This document shows, in pieces, positions 50,099 through 58,350 of a DNA stretch of 64,000 bases. Under the pieces are notes generated by a model. The model was not told the DNA's origin. It saw only the letters and a list, made by a program, of their open reading frames with translations, and ran no database searches. A program made the translations under genes and the position numbers. Source of the stretch: Fervidicola ferrireducens (GTDB taxonomy: Bacteria; Bacillota; Thermosediminibacteria; Thermosediminibacterales; Thermosediminibacteraceae). Positions within the stretch are counted from its first letter, which is position 1. Each line of letters starts with the position of its first letter. The stretch lies in contig NZ_LOED01000001.1 of the NCBI RefSeq assembly GCF_001562425.1, positions 124,001 through 188,000 of the forward strand. The letters run 5' to 3'.

Positions 50099-51629
50099 CG
50101 GCCTCCCCCCTCGTCTTCAAGTATTCCGCAAATTCGCGGAAGGCCTCCGCCAGGTACGACGAGATATCAGGCATTTTTTCTTCCTTTTTCGCTCCGGGAT
50201 TCTTCTCCATGATAAAGGATATGCCGTCGAAGAGGTTGGTCATGCGTCCCAGGAAGAGGCTCCCCTTGCCTATTATCATGGCTCTCGTCATGCTTCCGGC
50301 CAAAATCCTTTCCCTGACGTAACCGATAACCGGTACTCCCGACGGGATATGGCCCTGGGTCGGGGCAAATCCCACCACACCGTGCTTTTCTATGAAGGAT
50401 TCCATCTCTTCCTTTTTGAGCTCCCCGCGTTTCACTGCAATAGCGGCGATCATTTTATAGTTGGCCTTGGGGACGTCCCCTGCCCCTGCAGGTTCGGTTA
50501 TCTCGGGATTTTGAAGTTCTGGGGCGTACTTGTCCACATCGGATGCCTTGAGGTTCAATCTGTCCAGGGGGTCGTAGACGATGCTCTGCATTACGGCCTG
50601 TGGTGCCGCGCCCGCTGCTATCGGGTGCTTTCCGACAGAATCGAGCCTTATAACGGGGTTTACGCCGTCGTCACTGCTCACCAGCACCGCAAAACCTCCG
50701 AGCACGTCTTCCAAAAGCGGCATGCCCTTTGCCACGTGGTCCCTGCCGTTCATGCCAAGCTTTGCAGCCGCTCCTCCCGCGACTACCGCCACCTTATTAT
50801 ACACGCCGGCCTTCACCAGGGCCGCGGCGCTAATAAGGGCGTGAGTGGGACCCGCGCAAAAGCCTCTCATGTCGGCTCCTGTCGCATTGCCGCAGCCGGC
50901 GATTTCCCCTATGGCTTTGGCGAAATTCCCACCACCCCTCTGGTTCATATCGCCGCAGGCCTCTTCCGAACATTCGATTATATAGTCCACCTCGCCCGGT
51001 GAAATTCCGGTGACCTTAAAAAGGTGCCTTAAAGCCAGAACTGCCGAAGCCTTTGTGGCAAGATTCTCCGCCATGACGTGGGCCGAGAGGGCTTCGTCCC
51101 GGTCGTGGGCCTTTCTCACGCAGCCCACTAACTTGCCGTCACACTTCAGTTCTACAGCGCCCTCTTCAATGTGCTTCTTTATCGTATCCTCGTCTGCAAC
51201 GTTCTTTATGCGGTTTACGTCATCCGCTGAAAAGAGCGGGTGGCTGAGGAGCTTTTGTTTTACGCCTTCCGCAAACTCCCGTTCGAGGATTACAAGGCCG
51301 AAGACGTCGGACAATGCCATAAGGCCGTAAAATTCGTCTTCCGGCATTATCTCGCCGTAACGCCCGAACCGCGAGGAATCTTTAAGCGGATTTTGGTACC
51401 AGGGCCTTTTTATGTTCCTCAATTCTTCGGGCGATATATTTCCTATATAAGTCTGGTTAGGCGGATAAGCAACAGCTTCCTCGTAAGTCCTCAAGTGGTC
51501 CCTTACCCTTTTTATATATTCGGAACCCGGGTTTTCCCTTTCTAAAAGCTGGGTGGTGCCAGCTACCATCGTGAGGTTTGGCACGTGCACCAGCACGTAG
51601 CTGGCACCGGAAATCACGGCATTGCTCAC
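50085..51629 (-). CDS. grdC: Glycine reductase complex component C, beta subunit (GrdC)
   Basis: This 514-residue protein has a ketoacyl synthase-like fold and carries the acetyl group as a thioester. GrdC features are VPNLTMVAGTTQLLERE (about residues 15-31), VDYIIECSEEACGDMNQRGGGNFAKAIG (about 214-241, Cys-containing), and DMRGFCAGPTHALISAAALVKAG (about 254-276). It lies between grdB and grdD and overlaps grdD by 14 bases. The ATG at 51629 has GGAGGGCTAATC upstream. Confidence 0.95.
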   Translation of the reverse strand: MSNAVISGASYVLVHVPNLTMVAGTTQLLERENPGSEYIKRVRDHLRTYEEAVAYPPNQTYIGNISPEELRNIKRPWYQNPLKDSSRFGRYGEIMPEDEFYGLMALSDVFGLVILEREFAEGVKQKLLSHPLFSADDVNRIKNVADEDTIKKHIEEGAVELKCDGKLVGCVRKAHDRDEALSAHVMAENLATKASAVLALRHLFKVTGISPGEVDYIIECSEEACGDMNQRGGGNFAKAIGEIAGCGNATGADMRGFCAGPTHALISAAALVKAGVYNKVAVVAGGAAAKLGMNGRDHVAKGMPLLEDVLGGFAVLVSSDDGVNPVIRLDSVGKHPIAAGAAPQAVMQSIVYDPLDRLNLKASDVDKYAPELQNPEITEPAGAGDVPKANYKMIAAIAVKRGELKKEEMESFIEKHGVVGFAPTQGHIPSGVPVIGYVRERILAGSMTRAMIIGKGSLFLGRMTNLFDGISFIMEKNPGAKKEEKMPDISSYLAEAFREFAEYLKTRGEAGAPR

Positions 51630-51669
51630 GATTAGCCCTCCTTCGGATGCCAGTGCTTTTTCTGTGGTT

Positions 51670-52980
51670 TTAATCTTCGAAGACCGTCTGCCTCTCTACG
51701 TCCTCTGTCAGAGCCTTCAACGCTTTAAGAACCAGCCGTTTTCTCAACGCTTTCTCCTGCTCTTTTGTCAGCGAAGGATTGCCGAGGGGGTGCGGTATTG
51801 CGACTGCCGGAACGATACGGTTTGCACCCACCGTCAGGGAAATGGGCACTATCGTGCACACGTGGGTCGTGGGAATGCCAGCCCTTTCAAGTTCCTTTAC
51901 CATCGTTGCACCGCAACGAGTACAGGTCCCTCAGGTGGAGGTAAGGATTACAGCCTGCACCCCGTCGGCGATAAGTTCCTTTGCAATTTCCTGGGCGAAT
52001 TTTTTCGCACTTGCCACCGACGTTCCGTTGCCCACCGTGGCGTAATAGTACCTGTGGAGTTTTCCTATCACGCCTTCCCTTTCCAGTTCGCGCATTACGT
52101 CCACGGGCAAAACCCGGTTGGGGTCCTGGTTGGCGTAGGTGGGGTCGTAGCCACCGTGGGCCGTCTGGAACTTTTCCGGGGTGAGGTAATCCACGCCCTC
52201 CAGGTCGTATTTACCGAACCTGGAAGCGCTGGAGGCTTCTATCTTATCCGGATTGCCCTTAGGGACGATACCTCCGGATGTCACTAAGGCCACGGTGGCC
52301 TTTGAGAGGTCCTTTACTGCCGGTGCGGGTGGGACCCTGTCGAAATCGGGCATTGGGTATTCGGTCGTATAAGGCTCGCCTTTTAGCTTTTTCACCAGCA
52401 TGTCGACGGCCCTTTTCGCCCCGTATTCTTCGACAAAGACGTTCTTTCTTATTCCGCGCGGTATATAGCCCTCTTCCGAAGGAGTACCCAAAGCTTCGCC
52501 TTTTGCAAGCTTCAGGGCGAGTTTTGCCATTTTCGGCACCGCTTCCCGCATGCCGGCGGCCGAGCCGGCGGTCTCAACGATATATACATCCTTTTTGTAT
52601 ACCTCTACGCCGGGGTTTTCTTTAAACATGCCGGTGACGGCGGGGATATTTAACGTCTCCTTTACGGCCTTGCACACACCGCCACAGGCCATCCCGTATC
52701 GCCCGGCGTTGAAGGCGGGGCCTGCGACTACTAAATCGGGATTATATTTTTTTATTCGCTCCAAAATATCGGCTTTCGCTTCTTCCTGATGTTCGTTGAA
52801 ATACGAATCCCCGCATATGACGGTGCCGACGATTTCCGCTTCCCCTGCAAAGGCAGCGTTGAAAGCCGTGCCGGGCCCCACCGGGCCTTCCTTGTCCTGA
52901 GGCGGTAAATCGGCCTTTTCTTCACCGCCAAGGCCCGCGAAAAACTGGTTTATATAGTGGACAACCCTGAATTTACCCAC
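51670..52980 (-). CDS. grdB: Glycine reductase protein B, selenocysteine-containing subunit (GrdB)
   Basis: This 436-residue substrate-specific subunit of the glycine-type reductase takes glycine as a Schiff base on the pyruvoyl group of GrdE. It has an in-frame TGA (51931-51933) read as Sec at residue 350, giving VILTST-Sec-GTCTRCGATMVKEL, the U..C..C redox motif. A SECIS-like hairpin is at 51903-51919, 11 bases downstream of the UGA. Further features are KYNPDLVVAGPAFNAGRYGMACG and VALVTSGGIVPKGNPD. Reading continues 85 codons past the UGA to the true stop. Without Sec recoding, the gene would look split into two ORFs. The start is at ATG 52980. Confidence 0.95.
51903..51919 (-). promoter_or_regulatory. 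SECIS-like hairpin of grdB
   Basis: On the - strand TCGTTGC GGT GCAACGA is a perfect 7-bp stem with a GGT loop. It lies 11 bases downstream of the UGA at 51933-51931, where the bacterial SelB-binding element is expected. The hairpin is inside the coding sequence. Confidence 0.7.
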
Positions 52981-53021
52981 TTTGCGCCCTCCTTTCGGAC
53001 TTTTCGGACGATACCTTAAAT

Positions 53022-53492
53022 TTACGCCCTGTACTTGGAGTACTGTTCGCGGTACTTTTTGACCTCCCTGGCAAGCCCTTCTACGTCCAGAACCATCTCC
53101 ATTACCCCGACCTGTTCCTCGTAAACGGCAGGATCAACAGCCGCCTTAACCTCGGGCTCCACGATGTGATATACTGCAAGCCCTAAGGATACGCCAGCTA
53201 AAGGCCCTGCAAAGGTGGGATCGCCGTTGGTGACCGTTTCGGCCGCAATACCGGCTGCTTCAGGCTCGGCGCCGCCCAATATCACGACGACGTTTTCCGG
53301 GCCGTACTCCTCGGCCAGTTCTTTGATTCTTTTTTGGATCTCCAGATCCATAGCACCAGCGGCCGTTCAGACGAAACACTCGGTGGTAGAAAACACCACT
53401 TCACCGGGGGTAGTCTTCATACAGGCTTCTATGGCTGGACCTGGAACTCCGTCCCTGTCCCCTACTATCACTATCTTTTTTCCTTCAAACAT
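53022..53492 (-). CDS. grdA: Glycine reductase protein A, selenoprotein (GrdA)
   Basis: This 156-residue small selenoprotein shuttles the carboxymethyl group from protein B to protein C. It begins with [20 protein letters not shown], and TGA at 53367-53369 (codon 42) encodes Sec in the motif CFV[12 protein letters not shown]. The rest carries [36 protein letters not shown] and [13 protein letters not shown]. The ATG at 53492 follows GGAGGCGAAATC. A naive caller would start at Met48 (53351) and lose the Sec. The gene sits between grdE and grdB. Confidence 0.96.
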
Positions 53493-53513
53493 GATTTCGC
53501 CTCCCTTTGAAAT

Positions 53514-54797
53514 TTAAAGAGTTACCGCGCTCAAGCGCGTAAAACCGACTTCCGAAGTGGCTCCGGTTATAGCCTGAAGTTCGATCTCGATGCTTCCATC
53601 TTCCCTCAACGCCTTCTGGGAACCGCCGGCTATGACGGCGGCCGTATCTACCAGGCCTATCACTTTCTTCATGGGCGGGAGCACTATCACCTCGTTGGCG
53701 TTGCCCGCTGTTACCACCGCGTCAGCCTTCGGATCGGCGTCGGCCAGCGATTGGGATGCTCCATCCCTTCCGGCGTATTCATCGGTAATGAGCACGGTTT
53801 TTATTCCCTTTTCTTCGATTTTCCTGCAGTTCATTATGAGGTCGGTATCGGGATTGCCGAAGCCCTCTTCGGTGATGATGACGCCGTCGAGGCCCAGGTA
53901 TTCGGCGAGTTTTGCCGTGTAGTCTGAGGAACGTTCTTTATCGGCAAGGGTGACGTTCTCGTTGGTTATTATTATGCCAACGAAGTTTATATCCTTGCCG
54001 TGGCGCCTGTAAAGTTCCTCGACGACGGGGTTGTTTTGATGTACGTAGGTGGGGTTCTTGTCGCAGGCGGAAACGCAGTTGCCGCTTACTATTGCTCCAT
54101 CCATCAGCTCGGTGGGGTATATTAAGGTAGGTATTATCTTTTTGGCGTCGACGCCGTAGACGTATGTATCGTGCAAAAGCCCCTGGCTCTGAAGCTGGTA
54201 AACGTAAGCCACTTTGGGAAGGTCCGGATATTCTTTTAAGGCCTGGGGTAACGGTTTTGTCTCATAGACCTTAATCTCTTCGGGCTCTTTTTCCTTTACG
54301 CAGCCCGCGACGTACGCCGCCACTTTAAGTCCCGCAATTCGAAGGGCTTCTTCGTGTTCGTGCTGGGAAAGGCCTTCCACGGGATTTGCCACGACAACCA
54401 GGTTGACAAGTTTTGAAAACGGGGTGTATTCGGCTCCGGGCCCGCTCATGTCGATTATGCCTTCCTGGAAACCCACTATTCTACCGCAGGTCACTACCGC
54501 CATTCCTTTCAATACGTGGGTCCTTCCCTCGCCCACGGTGGTGGGTTTTCCCAGGAAACCCGGGAAAATAGTTCCGCCGGTCACCTTCACCCGGGGCTCT
54601 ATGACGTCTTTGACCGGAATTATCCTTACCTCTTCACCCGGCCTTGCCACATCGAAGTCCACGTCTTTTATCCTCTGGTCTTCGAGGACGAGCTCGGAAA
54701 GTTCTTTTTTGCTTACGGTGAGGACGCCGTTTTCGTACCGGGTGGTATCGCCGAACACCACGTCCTTTACGTTAAAATACCCGAGCTCCAGTTTCAT
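53514..54797 (-). CDS. grdE: Glycine reductase protein B, proprotein subunit GrdE
   Basis: This 427-residue proprotein is cleaved to alpha and beta chains, and the new N-terminal Cys becomes the pyruvoyl group that binds glycine. The cleavage Cys is probably Cys241 in GAIVSGN-CVSACDKN (residues 234-248). Family features are ANPVEGLSQHEHEEALRIAGLK (about 137-158), FVGIIITNENVTLADKERSSDY, and C-terminal VGLVDTAAVIAGG. The ATG has GGGGAGGATAGAAA upstream. It follows trxA by 13 bases. With grdB it gives the glycine-specific protein B. Confidence 0.95.
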   Translation of the reverse strand: MKLELGYFNVKDVVFGDTTRYENGVLTVSKKELSELVLEDQRIKDVDFDVARPGEEVRIIPVKDVIEPRVKVTGGTIFPGFLGKPTTVGEGRTHVLKGMAVVTCGRIVGFQEGIIDMSGPGAEYTPFSKLVNLVVVANPVEGLSQHEHEEALRIAGLKVAAYVAGCVKEKEPEEIKVYETKPLPQALKEYPDLPKVAYVYQLQSQGLLHDTYVYGVDAKKIIPTLIYPTELMDGAIVSGNCVSACDKNPTYVHQNNPVVEELYRRHGKDINFVGIIITNENVTLADKERSSDYTAKLAEYLGLDGVIITEEGFGNPDTDLIMNCRKIEEKGIKTVLITDEYAGRDGASQSLADADPKADAVVTAGNANEVIVLPPMKKVIGLVDTAAVIAGGSQKALREDGSIEIELQAITGATSEVGFTRLSAVTL

Positions 54798-54810
54798 TTT
54801 CTATCCTCCC

Positions 54811-55125
54811 CTATATGTTCCTTTTAATCATCTCTTCCACCATCTCGATGGTGACATCCTTTGTGACCTGGTCTACCTTCTCGCCGTTCTTGTAAATCGC
54901 TATGGTAGGAAGCCCCATGACTTTCTGGCTGATGGCGAGCCGCATATTTTTTGAAGTATCAAGCTTGCAGAACTTTACCCTGTCGCCGTATACTTCCTCG
55001 AGCTTTTCCACCTGGGGCATCAGGGCCTTGCAGGGCTCGCATCTCGGCCCCCAGAAGTCCACAAGCACTGGTTTTTCCGATTTTAATACCTCCTGTTCGA
55101 AGTTTTCGCTGTTTACCTCCAGCAA
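54811..55125 (-). CDS. trxA: Thioredoxin of the glycine reductase operon
   Basis: This 104-residue thioredoxin has the active site WGPRCEPCKALMP (Cys about residues 30 and 33), used to reduce the selenoether step. The end is VTIEMVEEMIKRNI. A TTG at 55125 is chosen because AAGGAGGTGAAGGCT lies upstream; earlier in-frame codons fall between this site and the riboswitch terminator and are not thioredoxin-like. First gene of the operon, just downstream of the riboswitch. A thioredoxin reductase gene is not next to it, unlike several other glycine-fermenting Clostridia. Confidence 0.92.
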   Translation of the reverse strand: MLEVNSENFEQEVLKSEKPVLVDFWGPRCEPCKALMPQVEKLEEVYGDRVKFCKLDTSKNMRLAISQKVMGLPTIAIYKNGEKVDQVTKDVTIEMVEEMIKRNI

Positions 55126-55163
55126 AGCCTTCACCTCCTTGTAATTTATTATTCCCAAAAGCA

Positions 55164-55200
55164 AACAAAAAAGAGAAATAAAGGGGTATACCTTTATTTC
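55164..55200 (-). terminator. Intrinsic terminator acting as the glycine riboswitch expression platform
   Basis: On the - strand GAAATAAAGG TATACCC CTTTATTTC is followed by TCTTTTTTG. It lies right after the second aptamer (P1 arm at about 55201-55208) and 39 bases before the trxA start. Glycine binding is predicted to prevent it from forming, an ON switch. Confidence 0.85.
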
Positions 55201-55378
55201 CCTCTGTCGTCTACCTGAGAGATTCTCTCCCGAATTTTGTAAATTCGGGAAATTGCCCCGTCGGTGCCTTTCGGCTCTCCAGAGGCATGTCCGGATGCGG
55301 TCCTTTTGCCTGAGAGTTTCGCGGGCGTTGCCGCTTACCCCTTCGGCGCCCCTTTAAGGGGTCTCTCCCGCACCCATC
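55200..55378 (-). promoter_or_regulatory. Tandem glycine riboswitch
   Basis: On the - strand there are two glycine aptamers in series. The first (about 55375-55292) has GCGGGAGAGACC, then CGCCGAAGGGGTAA and AACTCTCAGGCAAAAGGACCG. The second (about 55286-55200) has CTCTGGAGAGCCG, then GCACCGACGGGGCAA, a long AT-hairpin and CTCTCAGGTAGACGACAGAG. These are hallmark conserved stretches of the glycine class (GGAGAG, GCCGAAGG-type and CTCAGG cores). The element lies directly upstream of trxA-grdEABCD, with a terminator as expression platform. It should raise expression when glycine is abundant. Confidence 0.95.
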
Positions 55379-55463
55379 ATCCACAGGGTTATTTAGTTAT
55401 TGTATTCACTTTATATTTTATTATAAATTTTTTCAATAGGCAATAGAAATTTTATTTCGATTT

Positions 55464-55742
55464 TCAAAACCCCGTTTCTTTCCTGCCCCAAAGTTCCATG
55501 AGAAAAGCCACCACTTCTTCAAATACCGATGTGTTGAGGGAGTAATAGATATTCTGTCCTTTCCGCTCGTCTATAACCATACCCGCCTGTTTCAAAACAT
55601 TAAGGTGATGGGAAATGGTGGGCCAGGAGATATCAAACTTCTCCGCTATCTCGCCGGCGGTCATATCCCTTTCCTTTAGCATGTACAGGATTTTCCTTCG
55701 CACGGGATCGGAAAGGGCCTTAAAGGCCGAACTGAGCCCCAT
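55464..55742 (-). CDS. ArsR-family repressor, SdpR-like
   Basis: This 92-residue winged-helix regulator has FKALSDPVRRKILYMLKERDMTAGEIAEKFD (about residues 6-36) and WPTISHHLNVLKQAGMVIDERKGQ (about 40-63, recognition helix and wing). No metal-binding Cys set of ArsR is seen, fitting the metal-independent SdpR type. It lies immediately downstream of an SdpI-like gene (27 bases), and in B. subtilis the same two genes form an autoregulated immunity and regulator unit. The two probably form one operon in the order SdpI, SdpR. Confidence 0.88.
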   Translation of the reverse strand: MGLSSAFKALSDPVRRKILYMLKERDMTAGEIAEKFDISWPTISHHLNVLKQAGMVIDERKGQNIYYSLNTSVFEEVVAFLMELWGRKETGF

Positions 55743-55769
55743 ATCAACTTCCCCCTATTTTTCTTATCC

Positions 55770-56429
55770 CTAGGTCTGCATTTTCTTAAAGAGCAAATAC
55801 GAATAAACAAAGCCGAAAATGGTAACAGCAAGGATCGATCCCATGCTCAGGAAAAATCCCAGTTTTTCCTCCAAGAATAGGCCCAAAATCCAAATAAAAC
55901 CCGCAATCACCCAAAGAGGCCCCGAAATGCGGTGGGTCTTGTTCCAAACCTCTTCGTTTGCCAGTGTCCATGGGGTCTTTATCCCGAAAGTGTAGTTGTG
56001 CCTTATCTTTCCCATGTAATTGCCCACAAACACAAACATCAAGCCGATCGCCAGCATGGTAAACTTTCCTATGGAAACGGGAACGCCCAGGGCGTACAAT
56101 GTAGTTGCTATATATAACGCGGAAAAAATCAAAACCATTATCGTCCTGAAGGTTCCGTAGACGTATCTGAACTTTTCGTAGCTCTCCGGTTTCGGGTCAA
56201 TGGCCGGAGCAAAGGAAAGAAGTAAATACATTCCTAGTACAACGGTGGGCATGAAAAGTACGTGCATGGTTTTGGACATGTACCCGTCCACCTGGCCCGA
56301 AACGTTCCAGTGGGAAGGCACCATGTCAGGAAGCCTCGGATATACAGCAAAGCCCATAACGTACAGGGAGGCTATAAGGCCCAAGAGAAGCCAATTCACC
56401 GGAAGGGTGGATCTTTTCTTTTCAGCCAC
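55770..56429 (-). CDS. SdpI-like membrane immunity / DUF1648 protein
   Basis: This 219-residue membrane protein has about six hydrophobic segments. The N-terminal DUF1648 has YPRLPDMVPSHWNVSGQVDGYMSK (about residues 27-50). The C-terminal SdpI part has MGKIRHNYTFGIKTPWTLANEEVWNKTHRISG (about 139-170), the family's conserved loop. It starts at GTG 56429 behind GGGGGATTTAT. In B. subtilis SdpI gives immunity to the SdpC toxin and sequesters SdpR at the membrane. No SdpC-like toxin gene is nearby. Confidence 0.9.
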   Translation of the reverse strand: MAEKKRSTLPVNWLLLGLIASLYVMGFAVYPRLPDMVPSHWNVSGQVDGYMSKTMHVLFMPTVVLGMYLLLSFAPAIDPKPESYEKFRYVYGTFRTIMVLIFSALYIATTLYALGVPVSIGKFTMLAIGLMFVFVGNYMGKIRHNYTFGIKTPWTLANEEVWNKTHRISGPLWVIAGFIWILGLFLEEKLGFFLSMGSILAVTIFGFVYSYLLFKKMQT

Positions 56430-56520
56430 ATAAATCCCCCCATGATATTTTGATGATTATCTAAATATAGTATATCAAAAAAATAGGCTGATGGCTATAA
56501 AGTTTCTATAACGAAAATTA

Positions 56521-57153
56521 TCACTTTGTCTTTATCTCTTGAAGGTACCTATCAAAAAGTTCAGCTGCTTCCTCCAATATTGAAGCGTCATGAATTATAA
56601 GTTTTTCAGCCTCTTTTTTATAAAAACTTTTTATTTTCTCCCACCTGAAGTCCAATATTTCGACTTTGGAAGCTAAAATTTTACTATTCTCCAGCATCTT
56701 ACACCATTCATTTCTAAGGACTACGGCAGTATCTACAACATCCCTAACCTTCAAACTTTCCGGCCTGTAGAAAAGCTTTTTTATAACTATCTCCCAGGGG
56801 GTTTCTACCTGAATGTTGCGGCCTAAGATTTCTTTTTCTACGTACCAATCTTCGGTCAAATGGGGAGCCAGTATAAAGTCTATCTCCCCTTCATCCATTT
56901 TCAATTTTACAAAATTCGACATTTCGGTATAATCCTTAATTCCTTCCGCATAAGAACTCAGCCGCGGTGTAACCAACAGCAAATACTGTGCATCGGTCAA
57001 AAAAATATCCACATCAAAACTTTCCCTATGGTTATAATATAATGACAGCGCGCTTCCCCCTCCGAATGACCACTCGTTTTCAGGTATGCCGGCATTATCT
57101 AAAATACCAATCGCCTTTCTAAATAGGTTAATCCAGTTCTCAGGCATTTTCAA
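56521..57153 (-). CDS. Nucleotidyltransferase, AbiEii/DUF1814-like
   Basis: This 210-residue protein is of the polymerase beta-like nucleotidyltransferase group that includes the AbiEii/AbiGii toxins. Visible features are SFGGGSALSLYYNHRESFDVDIFLTD (about residues 29-54, with the GGSAL loop and a D.D active site), EIDFILAPHL, and TPWEIVIKKLFYRPESLKVRDVVDTAVV (about 118-145). It overlaps the preceding 87-residue gene by 14 bases. The AbiE antitoxin (a wHTH regulator) is not visible, so a toxin-like pair with an unusual partner is possible. Confidence 0.75.
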   Translation of the reverse strand: MKMPENWINLFRKAIGILDNAGIPENEWSFGGGSALSLYYNHRESFDVDIFLTDAQYLLLVTPRLSSYAEGIKDYTEMSNFVKLKMDEGEIDFILAPHLTEDWYVEKEILGRNIQVETPWEIVIKKLFYRPESLKVRDVVDTAVVLRNEWCKMLENSKILASKVEILDFRWEKIKSFYKKEAEKLIIHDASILEEAAELFDRYLQEIKTK

Positions 57154-57403
57154 GCATCTCCTCCAGTTGTTTGTTGGGATAATACGGCTTTACGTACTTT
57201 TCGTAGAAATCCTTTAAATTTTTTTCGGCAATGCCATAGGCGATGATAAACTTCCGGATATCCTGGGGATGAACATCCGTGAAAAAATTGAATATTTGCA
57301 CCATATATTCTTTGTCGAATTCCATTTTCTTGATTAACTCCGCTAGTTCCTTTTCCTTTAAGTAGTTTTTGGTTTGTGCATTTATGGTCGTTTCCACAAT
57401 CAT
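57140..57403 (-). CDS. Small hypothetical protein upstream of the AbiEii-like gene
   Basis: This 87-residue, mostly helical, acidic/basic mixed protein (ELAELIKKMEFDKEYMVQIF, IRKFIIAYGIAEKNLKDFYE) has no motif I recognise. The ATG has GGTGGGAATCTTCC upstream. It overlaps the nucleotidyltransferase gene by 14 bases, and that coupling suggests a joint function, possibly as an antitoxin or accessory factor. I give no function. Confidence 0.55.
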   Translation of the reverse strand: MIVETTINAQTKNYLKEKELAELIKKMEFDKEYMVQIFNFFTDVHPQDIRKFIIAYGIAEKNLKDFYEKYVKPYYPNKQLEEMLENA

Positions 57404-57461
57404 GGAAGATTCCCACCTGTCTTTTGTTTGTTAAGATTATTCTATCAATGGAAAGCCAAGC

Positions 57462-58334
57462 CTATATTCTTTTAAACCTGGCTTGAATATCACCCCAGCA
57501 GGTCCTGGTGTAATGGTAAAGGTACTGCTGGACAAATCCGGCAAGATTTCCAAATCTTTTTTCGGCAAAATCTAAAATCTCTTTTACCGGCACTTCCCTG
57601 CCGCCAAAGTAAAGGTACTCGACAACCCTTTTTATCCACACGTCTACTGGGAAGGCGTCAAATCTTCTTAGGGAAAAAAGAAGCACACAGTCGGCAACTT
57701 TGCGTCCCACGCCTGGGATTCGCATGAGAAGTTGCCTTGCTTCTTCCGTGGTAAGATCTTTAAGTTTTTCCAGGTCTATGTCACCAGCTGCTACCATCCG
57801 GGCCGCCTCAATAATGTACCTGCCTCTGAAGCCGCAGCGGGTATCCCTGATCTGGGATTCCGATAGAGACGCTAGCACCTCCGGAGTGGGAAAGGTATAG
57901 TATGTTTCTCCCTCTAATTCCACAGGAATTCCAAAGCATCTCGCCATCCGCTCTATCGTCCGCTTTATATTCGGTATGCTGTTGTTGGCTGAAAGAATAA
58001 AGGAGATCAGGGTCTCCCAGGGCTGCTGATGAAGTATGCGGTTACCACTGCAAAACTTTACAGCCGGCGTCAATTCCGGAAAGGCGCACAATTTTTCTTC
58101 AATATCCCTGTAATCTCTTCCCAGGTCAAAATAATCTCGGATAATTTCAATCGACTCCTCGCCACCGTTCGTTAACACCCTTAAAGTATCTTCCTCCTGA
58201 TAGGCCTTTATCACCAGGTTTCCCACCACGCCCAGGTAACCCCCGTCCTCCATCCTGTTCCAGCGAAAGGCCTGGCCGCATTCCGCCACCACCTCAAGGC
58301 TGAAAGGTTGAATACCGGTAAATGTTATCTCCAA
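57462..58334 (-). CDS. 8-oxoguanine DNA glycosylase (OGG1-like HhH-GPD)
   Basis: This roughly 290-residue repair enzyme removes oxidised guanine and cuts the abasic site. The N-terminal part has AECGQAFRWNRMEDGGYLGVV, like the OGG1 N-terminus. The HhH motif reads MRIPGVGRKVADCVLLFSL, where the Lys is the Schiff-base residue, and FPVDVW carries the catalytic Asp. A TTG at 58334 is favoured because GAGAGGGG lies 8 bases upstream and this avoids overlap with the transporter gene; ATG codons farther upstream (58379) are also open. It follows the GPH-type symporter on the same strand. Confidence 0.85.
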   Translation of the reverse strand: MEITFTGIQPFSLEVVAECGQAFRWNRMEDGGYLGVVGNLVIKAYQEEDTLRVLTNGGEESIEIIRDYFDLGRDYRDIEEKLCAFPELTPAVKFCSGNRILHQQPWETLISFILSANNSIPNIKRTIERMARCFGIPVELEGETYYTFPTPEVLASLSESQIRDTRCGFRGRYIIEAARMVAAGDIDLEKLKDLTTEEARQLLMRIPGVGRKVADCVLLFSLRRFDAFPVDVWIKRVVEYLYFGGREVPVKEILDFAEKRFGNLAGFVQQYLYHYTRTCWGDIQARFKRI

Positions 58335-58350
58335 TGCTGTTTCCCCTCTC

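Noticed and set aside
51670-52980. Frameshifted or split gene at grdB
   Set aside because: The single TGA lies in a conserved Sec motif with a SECIS-like stem downstream, so it is recoding, not damage.
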